From positions 1 to 29,752 of the IMG/VR virus record IMGVR_UViG_3300009285_000849: DNA of 29,752 nt; one strand, 5' to 3'. A program made the translations under genes and the position numbers. A model generated the notes under the pieces. That model saw nothing but the letters and a program-made list of their open reading frames with translations. It was not told where the DNA came from and searched no databases. Positions 16,550 to 23,861 of this stretch are shown here, piece by piece. Position 1 is the first letter of the stretch. Every line of letters starts with the position of its first letter. Origin of the DNA: a virus.

Positions 16550-16601
16550 TTGTTCGCCTCCGATTGCCCATCTCTGGGGTCGTCATTTTGCCGGGGTCCA
16601 T

Positions 16602-16910
16602 TTAGGATTGCCCAGCCCTTGAGGGTCCGGACTTCTCGGATTGCCTCAAAATCTTCTCGGCCTCGACATCTCCGAGTCTTACTTCATCTTCCAGCCAGTC
16701 CATAAAATCGGTTAATGCCCTGTTCCTCAGTCCGTGGGCGAAGGCCGTCCTGTTGGTCAACTTCTCAGGGTTTCTCTCCATCATCTTTGTAAGAGACTCG
16801 AACGATTGCGCCTTTTTCTCGCTTATGTACTCAAGGGCGATCTTCCAGCCATCGGAGGCTGTCATCTGCCGCAAGGCGGCTGTCCTGCGGATGCGCTCTT
16901 CCACGGTCAT
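16602..16910 (-). CDS. Small head-module protein of unknown function
   Basis: 102 residues, mostly helical and charged (MTVEERIRRTAALRQMTAS; EYISEKKAQSFESLTKMM; FMDWLEDEVRLGDVEAEKIL). Its ATG overlaps the portal stop as ATGA, so the two are coupled. Small helical proteins between portal and scaffold are common in podovirus head modules, often of unknown role in assembly or packaging. No cysteines, signal or catalytic motif. A 52-base non-coding gap separates it from the scaffold gene. Confidence 0.75.
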   Translation of the reverse strand: MTVEERIRRTAALRQMTASDGWKIALEYISEKKAQSFESLTKMMERNPEKLTNRTAFAHGLRNRALTDFMDWLEDEVRLGDVEAEKILRQSEKSGPSRAGQS

Positions 16911-18901
16911 CGGCCAACCATACCCTGGCTCGGCATGGCAGACTTTCCGGTCGCCTGCATCTGTTTGTCCATTTCGATGTCCTTCATCTGCTGCATGACC
17001 ATCATCATCTTCTCCGTGTCCTCCGGTGATCTCATTAGAGTTGACGGGTCTATCCCGACATTGCGGGCCTCCGACTCGAACACCTTAGTATCATCCAGCC
17101 ATGGCGCACCGATGAACTGCGCCCGCAGGTCTTTTATCATTGCCTGCTTCATGGCCTTGTTATCCATCTCGAAGATACCCTGCGGCTCGTAGGTATAGCT
17201 CTCGTCTATCTGCTCCGGAGTCAGAAGCTCGAATTTCTGAGCCCTTTCCTGCCCGATGGCCGCTATCACATCCTCCGGCTGTATGTTGAGATATATCTCC
17301 TTCCAGAAATCCATGAATATCTTCTTTATGGTCCGGGTCTCGATTAGGGAGCCGATGTAAGAGAACTTCTCACCGGCCTGCTGGATGTTTATCTGCTGAC
17401 CGCCGAGGGTCTTGTTTGTGTCGCTGACCGCTCCGGCCATTCCCATAGTCGCCCTGGTCGCTGAAGTCCTTTCCTGCGCGTACCGCTCCATCTCCTGAGG
17501 CTCGATGAACGCCTCTCTCGGGACATCCCCACGAGGCATGACCATGAAAGCCGCCCTGACATCGCCTATTCCAGCAGCCTGCATGGCCTTCAGATCGAAC
17601 CTGACCACTCCACCTAGAGAATCGTCATCTAGCTCTTTCGGATTGATCAACAGACGCTCTATGACTCCATATTTCTCCGTAGCTCTCAGGTTCCCTTGGT
17701 CAAGACGCTGGTTTACTGCCTCGTTCGTTACGAGCTGGATATCCTTCAGCATCTCCGGTATCCCGATACCGTAGTATTGACCTGCCTTCTTCATGTAGTC
17801 CATTTTTCGGATTGGTGATTTCCCGTCATAGGACCGCATGGGTTGTGCGGAAAGGATAGCCATTTTGTGGAAAATGATTCTGGAGTAGATCAGAGATTCC
17901 GGATCTCCACCGGACGCCAGCCACTTAGCCGGGATGTTGGCGAACAACTCATAACATTCCCGGTCCTCTTGGTACTTGGTCTTTGGCGTGGATTCATCCT
18001 GAATGCCACGGTCTGACTTGAGTGTCAGTTTCTCGTCCGGAGTCCTTTGCGGGTCGGACACATCCTTGAGAGTTTCGGCGGATTCCGGTCTGAAATAGCC
18101 ACGCTCAACTCCTCGGACCACATCGCCGTATGTGATCGGATACCGTGCCGCAACTGGCCGTCCATCATCATCATCAATACTCTGCGGATCTGGAAAAACA
18201 TCCCATATTGAAATCGGGTCGAAGACAATACCTCGGTAGACGAGGATGTCCTTTACCTCATCCTGGTAGCCAACTATGCTCGGACCATTGATCAAAGCCT
18301 GCTCCACCGCCATCGGGTCAGTGGTGTCTATGGGGGCCATGACCGGAGTCCTGACAAGCCTTGGCTCGGTCTTTCCTGTCTCAAATCTTGACCGGAAGAA
18401 ACCGGAGCCGTAGGTGGTGGCATCATCGAGCCCGATATCAAATTTTGACTTGTACCCGCATTTTTCGTACTCGCGCATTACGATATCGCGGATGTTCTCG
18501 GATTGGTCGTTTTCCTGAGTCCCCCGAGCCTTGACCTCTATGAATGGATTTGGACCCAGGAGCGTGCGAAACAGGCGTGCCTTTACGGTCTCTCGATGTG
18601 ATGGCGTGATAGGGACGAATACCCGGGATTGCCAACTCAGTTTCTTTGCAGATAGTACCGGATCGTATATGGCCTCGGCAGCTCTACGATACGAGTCCCA
18701 GGCATCTTCCCAGGATGCGGCCCGCCATGCCTGCGCTTTGGAAAGCCAGCCGTTGCACCACTCAAGCATTTCCTGCTGGGCGACTTCTTTGGCGAGCTCG
18801 GCCTCTCTCTGCTCTCTCTCGGACTCGATGGAAGCAAGGTAATCCATGGCGTCCGGCTTTACCTCGATGAGGCCTTGCCCGTTCATTAAAGCGTCAGGCA
18901 T
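16907..18901 (-). CDS. Portal protein
   Basis: 664 residues from the ATG at 18901, which overlaps the terminase stop by eight bases (ATGCCTGA). An in-frame ATG at 18937 would add 12 residues and 44 bases of overlap. The protein has the portal plan: a charged helical N-terminus, WEDAWDSYRRAAEAIYD, then SRVFVPITPSHRETVKARLFRTLLGPNPF and GLDDATTYGSGFFRSRFETG. The middle includes DPISIWDVFPDPQSIDDDDGRPVAARYPITYGDVV, and the long clip-stem helix region contains VTNEAVNQRLDQGNLRATEKYGVIERLL. The last about 100 residues are Met/Gln-rich and acidic. Portals form a 12-subunit ring at one capsid vertex and feed DNA in. Size and order match podovirus-type portals. Confidence 0.85.
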   Translation of the reverse strand: MPDALMNGQGLIEVKPDAMDYLASIESEREQREAELAKEVAQQEMLEWCNGWLSKAQAWRAASWEDAWDSYRRAAEAIYDPVLSAKKLSWQSRVFVPITPSHRETVKARLFRTLLGPNPFIEVKARGTQENDQSENIRDIVMREYEKCGYKSKFDIGLDDATTYGSGFFRSRFETGKTEPRLVRTPVMAPIDTTDPMAVEQALINGPSIVGYQDEVKDILVYRGIVFDPISIWDVFPDPQSIDDDDGRPVAARYPITYGDVVRGVERGYFRPESAETLKDVSDPQRTPDEKLTLKSDRGIQDESTPKTKYQEDRECYELFANIPAKWLASGGDPESLIYSRIIFHKMAILSAQPMRSYDGKSPIRKMDYMKKAGQYYGIGIPEMLKDIQLVTNEAVNQRLDQGNLRATEKYGVIERLLINPKELDDDSLGGVVRFDLKAMQAAGIGDVRAAFMVMPRGDVPREAFIEPQEMERYAQERTSATRATMGMAGAVSDTNKTLGGQQINIQQAGEKFSYIGSLIETRTIKKIFMDFWKEIYLNIQPEDVIAAIGQERAQKFELLTPEQIDESYTYEPQGIFEMDNKAMKQAMIKDLRAQFIGAPWLDDTKVFESEARNVGIDPSTLMRSPEDTEKMMMVMQQMKDIEMDKQMQATGKSAMPSQGMVGR

Positions 18902-20372
18902 TGTTGACCCCGTAATGCGCCGTCCTTCGTGGTTCATACGCTCTCACGGTCTGTACTTCCGGGTTGGATTCGACCAGATAGCGGACGCAATCCATCGGGT
19001 CCTTGTATTGCTCTTGCGGCTTCCCGGACTTAGGATCACGCGCCCAACGCTCGGCTGCGGCTATCGTGTTGGGGCAGCTCGGAGAAATCGTGAGCTTCGG
19101 CCTATTGAGATTGTCGATTGGCCGGGATGCGTCGTAGCGGAGATAGTCCTTGATCTTTAGGATTCCTGTTTCGACCTCGGAGCCGATATCTCCGACCTGA
19201 TATGAGTCCTGGAAGAATAGATTTTCCTGGGCAAATTCCTGCTTAAGGGTGATCCCGCCCATCGTGCGCCGGACATTCCCGAAGTGCCTGTCGAGGATGC
19301 GGACATTTATTTCTTTCCCGCACTCTCGCGCTAGGAATATCTGTGCGTAGTCTCTGACGCTGAGATTGGAGTCCTTCGCTCCCTCAAACTCAAAATCCGG
19401 GTACTCATCGTAAATGTGGAGCGCTCCTGTCGCGTCAACGGTGGCCCAGACGGCGAATACCGGCTTGCCGATGGCCGGGTCCACGACCATGTACCGAGAA
19501 ACATCGGTCCTCTCGATGGTCGGAGCGACATGGACTTGCCTGGAAAAAGATTTTAGGATTCGACCGCTGAGTGACAGGGGCTTCCCCGTCCTACTGGCCT
19601 CTCTCTCGTCCGGGTCCAGATTGCTCAAGGCCCTCTCGATTGCGTCATGGTCAAGGTTGCCGTTTTTCCCATGTTGCCTACAATTTTCCTCCACATCTCC
19701 GAAAATTACACGGACATCCTGGCCATTCGCACGGTTGAATATCCCGTCAACTACCCAAGGATTTTGTAGCAGGCTGGTCATGGCACCTAGGACGACACCT
19801 CCGGCCCTTGTCCGTCTAAGAGACTCATCCCATATCGGCTTAGGTGGGGGCTCGTTGAAAATCGTAAGGCCGATGTTGGGTCCGGCGAACTCCGACTCGC
19901 TCTGCTCGTATGTCATCGCGTCGATTACCCATCCGGTATCAGTGGTCCACTCGCACGGATAGAATTTCCCCTTCCTATGGGACTCGTATCTGTCCGTCGG
20001 AAAGTACCGCATTATCGCGTTTTGCAAACTCCCAATGGATTCGATTTCTTTGGGCGTGGAGATGATGCGAGCTCTCTTCTCGTGCGGAAAATCTTTGAAT
20101 ATCGGCGCGGCGAAACACGATGGTGCCATTCCAGGCCATACTATGGCCGATAGTATCGCCACCATCAACTCCGACTTTCCCCACCCAGTACCAGATCCAG
20201 CAATCACGATGAACGCCCCATCGCGTGATATCTCGGAGATAAATCTATCCTGCCCACCATGGGGTAGGAAATACCGTATCTGCTCATTCTGCTCCCGGTA
20301 ATGCCGCAGGGCCAGGAGGTGCCGGATTCTCTCCCTCTCCGGTTCCGTTAGCGAGGCGCTTGATCTCAGCAT
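18894..20372 (-). CDS. terL: Terminase large subunit (ATPase-nuclease)
   Basis: 492 residues; the ATG at 20372 has AGGAG four bases upstream, inside the small-terminase gene (89-base overlap). The ATPase Walker A is GSGTGWGKS (about 59-67); the Walker B-like strand is NIGLTIFNEPPP (about 166-177), with Asn-Glu instead of the usual Asp-Glu. The RNase H-type nuclease domain opens with YMVVDPAIGKPVFAVWA (Asp298) followed by GALHIYDEYPDFEFE and INVRILDRHFGNVRRT (Asp361). The C-terminus has KPQEQYKDPMDCVRYLVE. It pumps DNA into proheads and cuts it. Order TerS, TerL, portal is standard. Confidence 0.9.
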   Translation of the reverse strand: MLRSSASLTEPERERIRHLLALRHYREQNEQIRYFLPHGGQDRFISEISRDGAFIVIAGSGTGWGKSELMVAILSAIVWPGMAPSCFAAPIFKDFPHEKRARIISTPKEIESIGSLQNAIMRYFPTDRYESHRKGKFYPCEWTTDTGWVIDAMTYEQSESEFAGPNIGLTIFNEPPPKPIWDESLRRTRAGGVVLGAMTSLLQNPWVVDGIFNRANGQDVRVIFGDVEENCRQHGKNGNLDHDAIERALSNLDPDEREASRTGKPLSLSGRILKSFSRQVHVAPTIERTDVSRYMVVDPAIGKPVFAVWATVDATGALHIYDEYPDFEFEGAKDSNLSVRDYAQIFLARECGKEINVRILDRHFGNVRRTMGGITLKQEFAQENLFFQDSYQVGDIGSEVETGILKIKDYLRYDASRPIDNLNRPKLTISPSCPNTIAAAERWARDPKSGKPQEQYKDPMDCVRYLVESNPEVQTVRAYEPRRTAHYGVNNA

Positions 20373-20712
20373 CTATCTCCTGATCGGTTATGTTCGACTC
20401 GTCCGGTCCTTTGGACACCCTGATCCTCTCGACGGGTTTACCCTCGGATGTATCCCGAAATATCTCAGTAGATTTTGAGTCTCCTTTTCGAGCCTTGCGG
20501 ATAAGAGCCTCTGCTATCAATTCGAGATTTGTCTTTCCGGTGTCGGGGTCTATTTCACCGGCCAAACGCTTGAGAACTTGGGATAGCGTTGTAGTGCCTT
20601 TGGGTCGACCATGACCGACAGCAAATTTATTTCCAGGCTGGAAAAGGTACGGAGGATTTTTCTTTCCTTCCAATTCGGTTTTTTTTTGGTTTGTAAACGA
20701 TTCCGCTTCCAC
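20284..20712 (-). CDS. terS: Terminase small subunit-like DNA-binding protein
   Basis: About 142 residues from a GTG at 20712. A GTG five codons further upstream lies inside the promoter spacer and cannot be on the transcript. The expected transcription start is about 20712, so the mRNA would be nearly leaderless; an in-frame TTG further in is the alternative. FQPGNKFAVGHGRPKGTTTLSQVLKRLAG resembles the DUF5681 N-terminal motif (GN...GRPKG) found next to terminase large genes. The rest is charged and helical (ELIAEALIRKARKGDSKSTEIFRD), and the C-terminal about 20 residues are Pro/Gly/Ala-rich. It should recognise phage DNA for packaging. Confidence 0.7.
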   Translation of the reverse strand: MEAESFTNQKKTELEGKKNPPYLFQPGNKFAVGHGRPKGTTTLSQVLKRLAGEIDPDTGKTNLELIAEALIRKARKGDSKSTEIFRDTSEGKPVERIRVSKGPDESNITDQEIDAEIKRLANGTGEGENPAPPGPAALPGAE

Positions 20713-20718
20713 GCCGAT

Positions 20719-20746
20719 ATTATACACCGGATTTCCTGCTTGTCAA
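20719..20746 (-). promoter_or_regulatory. Sigma-70 promoter for the late (packaging and structural) operon
   Basis: On the minus strand TTGACA (20746-20741), a 16-base spacer, then TATAAT (20724-20719): both boxes are perfect consensus. It lies just before the small-terminase gene. It is the only promoter I found for the structural and packaging genes; none was seen between 1 and 20.7 kb. Confidence 0.85.
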
Positions 20747-20803
20747 GTTCTTTCGGTTTTTTGCCGTAGAAAACCGAACATTAACTACATGACTCTTAAC
20801 GGC

Positions 20804-21307
20804 TCAGAACTCCGGCTGCTCGGGCTGGTTGGCGTTGGATGCCTTGACGATATCTGCGAGGACTTCGCGGGCCACGCCGCCGATCTTGTATTTCCGTGGT
20901 CGACCGGAGAGCGCCCATGATCCATCGGGTTGCACCTCGACGCCGAGGGAGAGAGAGCGCTCGACATCGGCCAGGATATCACGGTGGATTTCGGGTGTAA
21001 ACTCGGGGACATTGGACAGGACCTTGAGTCCGGCGATTGGTTTCCCACACCCGCCGCATATCTTGGCTGTCGCTATAACCCCTTGGGATTTAGCCGATTT
21101 CCAAAGCAGGATTTCTCCGAGCCAACAGACAGCGGCGCAGCACTGAGAGCGCATCTTGCGCTCGGATGCTGGCAGGAGCTCCCATCGTTCGGGGCAGGGG
21201 ATTTCCCATAGCATTTTTGAGTCGTGAGAAGTGCGTCGGGACCATATTACCTCGCGTGTATCGTCGCTGGAATCACGCAAACGATGTGCGAAGGTCTTGT
21301 CGCTCAT
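20804..21307 (-). CDS. Putative zinc-binding protein of the replication operon
   Basis: 167 residues from the ATG at 21307, which overlaps the helicase-loader stop as ATGA and has GGAGG eight bases upstream; an ATG 16 codons further up is possible but less well placed. CGGCGKPIAGLKVLS at about residues 84-98 is a CxxC half of a zinc ribbon, and a second Cys cluster (SQCCAAVC) lies about 25 residues before. The C-terminal half (LSLGVEVQPDGSWALSGRPRKYKIGG) is beta-rich. Earlier, KMLWEIPCPERWELLPASERKMRSQ is hydrophobic and charged. A DNA- or protein-binding part in replication is likely from its neighbours. No family recognised. Confidence 0.65.
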   Translation of the reverse strand: MSDKTFAHRLRDSSDDTREVIWSRRTSHDSKMLWEIPCPERWELLPASERKMRSQCCAAVCWLGEILLWKSAKSQGVIATAKICGGCGKPIAGLKVLSNVPEFTPEIHRDILADVERSLSLGVEVQPDGSWALSGRPRKYKIGGVAREVLADIVKASNANQPEQPEF

Positions 21308-22044
21308 TTCTTTACCCTCCAATCCTGTTGTCCGACCAGGGAAATTATTTTGCACATTTGCGCGAGTCTGGACGGGATCCGGTCGCTCCCCAATTTTTCG
21401 GTTAATTGGTTGAGATCCAGGTTACTGGTTATGACGAGTCCGTTACGCATATCCATGTATCTACCGTCAATGATGCGGTATATCAGGGACGCCAGAAATT
21501 CCGTCATTTTCTCGGTCCCGATATCGTCGATGACCAACAATCTAGCCTCTTGCAGGCTCTCTATGCGACTCGCCTCTTGGTTTGCATCCGCCGAACAGCG
21601 GATAAACTCTGATATGGTCTGGGGCTTAAGCACCTCGGGAACATATTTTTTTTGAGTCCTGGCCGCGATGGTGGCCAAATGAGTTTTTCCTGTGCCTGTA
21701 GGACCGAAGATGTATAGATTTTCCTTGTCTGGGTCGAACTCAACGGCTGAATGATGGGCGTACTCCAATGCTGGGCATCTACGGACGAATTTCTCTTTGG
21801 TGAAGCAGTGATATGCCTTCTTCCCCCCCAGGGACTTAACGGCCTTTTCCAGTTTATCCTCCTGCCCTATTTTTTTTAGGCGGGCCGCTTCAAGTACCTT
21901 TTCTTGTTCATCGGAGCAATGATCGCATCCGTCGGGTCCAATCGGATACTCGCAGACCGGGCACCACTTCTTAGCCTCGGAATGCGTCGAATTTTCCTGG
22001 GGTAGGAGCCGAGTATCCTGCGTGCTTGTTGGTTGTTGTTCCAT
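21304..22044 (-). CDS. DnaC-like AAA+ helicase loader
   Basis: 246 residues. An N-terminal zinc finger (Cys28, Cys31, Cys40, Cys43: CPVCEYPIGPDGCDHC) precedes an AAA+ domain. Walker A is IFGPTGTGKTH (about 112-122), Walker B is LLVIDDIGTEK (about 169-179), sensor 1 is VITSNLD (about 204-210) and the arginine-finger region is GSDRIPSRL (about 219-227). This is the usual plan of DnaC/DnaI-type loaders that put replicative helicase on DNA. Phage versions recruit the host helicase; no helicase gene is in this window. It follows the replisome-organiser gene with a 74-base overlap and precedes the zinc protein with a four-base overlap. Confidence 0.9.
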   Translation of the reverse strand: MEQQPTSTQDTRLLPQENSTHSEAKKWCPVCEYPIGPDGCDHCSDEQEKVLEAARLKKIGQEDKLEKAVKSLGGKKAYHCFTKEKFVRRCPALEYAHHSAVEFDPDKENLYIFGPTGTGKTHLATIAARTQKKYVPEVLKPQTISEFIRCSADANQEASRIESLQEARLLVIDDIGTEKMTEFLASLIYRIIDGRYMDMRNGLVITSNLDLNQLTEKLGSDRIPSRLAQMCKIISLVGQQDWRVKK

Positions 22045-22660
22045 TTTGATTTTTCTCCCAGGTCCTGACGGCGGCTCGCCAGTCCCTCATCTTATTTTTC
22101 CCGACTCGCCAGCCGTTGGACTGGTAGTAGTCGTAGAATTTCTCCGGGTCGAGTCCTTTCCCGCGCTCTTGGCAGTAGGTGCGTATGTCCTCGATTTTTG
22201 GGGGGATATCTTTATCTGTTGGTATAGGCTTAGTAAGGATAGGTAAGGTACGGCAAGGAGGAGTCTCTAAGGAATGCTCAAGGAGTGCTGAAGGATGCAT
22301 CTTATTACGCTTTAATTTACTCCATCTTTTCGCATTGGCCCTGATAGACCGGACCCTAAAAGCATGTAGATGACCCTGGTGTTCCAAAAACTTGTGAATC
22401 GAAATGTTTTTGTCTTGTCGGTCAAGGAAGCCGATGCGCTCTAGTGCCGCGAAACATACGCCACGCTCCCCATCCCATCCAATCAGGTGCTCTATCTCCA
22501 AAGGCTCGATATTGCGGAAGATCCCAGACTCGGGACACGATTTCGCCGCGATAGCCCATAACCGGATTGGGAAAATTGATGCTTGCGGGCCGAGCGCGAA
22601 TTCTAGCCTCTTGGTTTTTTCGTGATCGAAATAATTTGGGTCGAGATTTAGGTAGGGCAT
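21971..22660 (-). CDS. Replisome organiser / replication initiation protein
   Basis: 229 residues from the ATG at 22660; a TTG at 22726 is possible but lies in the structured leader. The N-terminus, YLNLDPNYFDHEKTKRLEFALGPQASIFPIRLWAIAAKSCPESGIF, has the pattern of the winged-helix N-terminal domain of phage replisome organisers. A linker with basic residues (RANAKRWSKLKRNK) follows, and the C-terminal DPEKFYDYYQSNGWRVGKNKMRDWRAAVRTWEKNQ resembles the DnaD-like helicase-recruiting helix motif. It is followed by the DnaC-like loader, the classic initiator plus loader pair. It likely binds the phage origin, which I cannot locate. The family call is by pattern. Confidence 0.8.
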   Translation of the reverse strand: MPYLNLDPNYFDHEKTKRLEFALGPQASIFPIRLWAIAAKSCPESGIFRNIEPLEIEHLIGWDGERGVCFAALERIGFLDRQDKNISIHKFLEHQGHLHAFRVRSIRANAKRWSKLKRNKMHPSALLEHSLETPPCRTLPILTKPIPTDKDIPPKIEDIRTYCQERGKGLDPEKFYDYYQSNGWRVGKNKMRDWRAAVRTWEKNQNGTTTNKHAGYSAPTPGKFDAFRG

Positions 22661-22757
22661 TAAATCGGAGCCTCCGGCCCGAGGATGGAGCGTGACCCCG
22701 CACCCGTGAGCAGGACCGGAGGCCAAATTGATTTTTGGTTTTTCTGCGGGGTCACGC
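22661..22757 (-). promoter_or_regulatory. Structured leader of the replication operon (13-bp stem plus loop complementary to the ribosome site)
   Basis: On the minus-strand RNA the 5' arm GCGUGACCCCGCA (22757-22745) pairs perfectly with UGCGGGGUCACGC (22702-22690). The 42-base loop holds GCCUCCGGUCC, complementary over 11 positions (one G-U) to GGGCCGGAGGC (22680-22670), which contains the GGAGG ribosome site of the replication gene. The transcript begins at or inside the first arm. This is a pseudoknot able to mask translation start. Confidence 0.6.
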
Positions 22758-22761
22758 GGAC

Positions 22762-22790
22762 AGTATAACCCCGGCGACTGCGGATGTCAA
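22762..22790 (-). promoter_or_regulatory. Leftward sigma-70 promoter of the replication operon
   Basis: On the minus strand TTGACA (22790-22785), a 17-base spacer and TATACT (22767-22762). It drives the replisome-organiser, helicase-loader and zinc-protein genes. Transcription should start near 22755-22757, exactly at the first arm of the leader stem. Confidence 0.85.
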
Positions 22791-22806
22791 GCGTTTTTTT
22801 CTGCCG

Positions 22807-22817
22807 GGCGCTGCGCC
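22807..22817. promoter_or_regulatory. Palindrome between the divergent promoters, possible operator
   Basis: GGCGCTGCGCC is a perfect palindrome around a central T, located between the two outward-facing -35 boxes (33 bases apart). Its place suits a regulator that affects both promoters. No partner protein was identified. Confidence 0.4.
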
Positions 22818-22823
22818 AGCCTA

Positions 22824-22852
22824 TTGACTCCTCTGCCTCTCCCTGTTATAAT
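22824..22852 (+). promoter_or_regulatory. Rightward early sigma-70 promoter
   Basis: TTGACT (22824-22829), a 17-base spacer, then perfect TATAAT (22847-22852). The palindrome CCCGTAAACGGG (22854-22865) covers the expected start point and could be an operator. The first ATG follows at 22867, so the leader is only about eight bases and lacks a ribosome site. Confidence 0.85.
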
Positions 22853-22866
22853 GCCCGTAAACGGGT

Positions 22867-23061
22867 ATGATTATGGGCCGCCAGTCAATCGCAAAGCCAA
22901 ACACGGACTCCTGCCGCTATTGCGGCGGCGCGGTCCCTCCGTGCCGGTTGGCGTGGATAAAAAAAATCTACTGCTCGGATAGGTGCGGGGCGTACTCGCG
23001 GATCGCGGGGCATTGGGCGCGCAGGGCCGTGGGCATAGGTCCTTCGGGCAATCCTGGGTAG
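22867..23061 (+). CDS. Small zinc-finger protein, first gene of the early operon
   Basis: 64 residues from the ATG at 22867; a second in-frame ATG lies at 22873. Cys16, Cys19, Cys36 and Cys40 (CRYCGG, then YCSDRCG) make a complete zinc site, and the tail YSRIAGHWARRAVG is basic. It resembles the small CxxC...CxxxC zinc proteins found in many phages and bacteria. The predicted start of the mRNA is about eight bases before the ATG, so translation would have to work almost leaderless. It is followed by a second promoter rather than a coupled gene. Role unknown; DNA binding or regulation is plausible. Confidence 0.65.
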   Translation: MIMGRQSIAKPNTDSCRYCGGAVPPCRLAWIKKIYCSDRCGAYSRIAGHWARRAVGIGPSGNPG

Positions 23062-23074
23062 GTCCTTTTTGCCC

Positions 23075-23103
23075 TTGACAGATGGGCGTATAACTGTTAT
23101 CCT
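23075..23103 (+). promoter_or_regulatory. Second early sigma-70 promoter, with extended -10
   Basis: TTGACA (23075-23080), a 17-base spacer and TATCCT (23098-23103) preceded by TGT, an extended -10. It drives the chain of small genes from 23160. The about 50-base leader holds a hairpin (23118-23136) whose CUCCC could also pair with the downstream GGGAG ribosome site. Confidence 0.75.
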
Positions 23104-23159
23104 CTAGGTGTAGGCAGACGGTGGGAGCCGCTCCCCACGAGGGCGGCAGGGAGAGAAAA

Positions 23160-23408
23160 ATGAAAAACTACGACGCCACACCGGACTCCATCGGGAACTG
23201 GGGCGGACGCGAAAAATCCGCGCTGAGTCGCTGGAACAACCACGTAGCTCCTATCCTCAATCGTAGGCTGGAGGCCCTCAATGATACCCCGGATGGGCCG
23301 GATGATATGGATGAGGAAATTCTCGATCGCTGTGCCGACGCCGCATGGGAGGCGTTTGTCTCCTCTGGAGTCCGCGCCGCCATCGCCCAGGCCGAGGGGA
23401 TAGCATGA
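23160..23408 (+). CDS. Small acidic early protein of unknown function
   Basis: 82 residues from the ATG at 23160, preceded by GGGAG; a GTG at 23121 would add 13 residues but lies in the leader hairpin. The protein is acidic and mostly helical (LDRCADAAWEAFVSSGVRAAIAQAEG), with the beginning MKNYDATPDSIGNWGGREK. No cysteine pairs or signal. It is the first gene of the coupled chain, the next gene starting inside its stop codon. No family recognised. Confidence 0.7.
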   Translation: MKNYDATPDSIGNWGGREKSALSRWNNHVAPILNRRLEALNDTPDGPDDMDEEILDRCADAAWEAFVSSGVRAAIAQAEGIA

Positions 23409-23572
23409 TCTCATGGGATATTACATACGAGTACGCCTTGCGCCTGTCGGGTTCGCAATATTGGGCCTCTGACAAGGCCGGAGAATACGGACACCTGGAC
23501 GAGGCCGTAGCCAGGGACGAGATACGGAGAGATTGGGCCAGGCTCAGGAGCCTGGATAAACTCCGTCCATGA
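23405..23572 (+). CDS. Small early protein of unknown function
   Basis: 55 residues; ATG at 23405 overlaps the previous stop (ATGA). The sequence begins MISWDITYEYALRLSGSQYW and continues with a charged helical half (DEAVARDEIRRDWARLRSLD). No motif recognised. It is coupled on both sides by four-base overlaps, which is the main evidence that it is translated. Confidence 0.65.
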   Translation: MISWDITYEYALRLSGSQYWASDKAGEYGHLDEAVARDEIRRDWARLRSLDKLRP

Positions 23573-23712
23573 CCTCCCCCGTCTGCCGCTGGCCGCAGCT
23601 CGATGTCCCGTTCGGTGAGTGCCGCCGGGGCACGGTCCCGAAATCGGACTACTGCCGGGAGCATGCGCCCCTGGTCCCGGTGTGGCCCAAGGGCGAGGAG
23701 ACACCCGCATGA
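23569..23712 (+). CDS. Small Cys-rich protein
   Basis: 47 residues; start and stop both sit in ATGA overlaps. Cys6, Cys18, Cys29 and His32 (CRWPQ; GECRRG; YCREH) could bind one zinc ion. Basic residues surround the site. Function unknown; possibly a nucleic-acid- or host-protein-binding zinc knuckle. Confidence 0.6.
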   Translation: MTSPVCRWPQLDVPFGECRRGTVPKSDYCREHAPLVPVWPKGEETPA

Positions 23713-23861
23713 CCATATCCCCGGTCCTATCCTGTCCGGCATGCGGGGACCATTTCCCGGGATTCCTGGCGGGGTCAACTGAGTGCCCGGCAATCCCGAC
23801 ATGCCCCGACTGCGGACGCTTGTCATATCTCGGGCTCATGGAGCGCATGGGGCTTGCATGA
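23709..23861 (+). CDS. Small zinc-ribbon protein
   Basis: 50 residues; coupled at both ends by ATGA overlaps. CPACGDHF and, 19 residues on, CPDCGRLSYLGL form a two-CxxC zinc ribbon, with an extra Cys (STECPA) between. The arrangement is that of the zinc ribbons seen in many phage small proteins. Function unknown. Confidence 0.65.
   Translation: MTISPVLSCPACGDHFPGFLAGSTECPAIPTCPDCGRLSYLGLMERMGLA

Noticed and set aside
23035-23075. Intrinsic terminator before the second early promoter (CCTTTTTG)
   Set aside because: The T-run is short and interrupted and the upstream sequence does not form a GC-rich stem ending at it.
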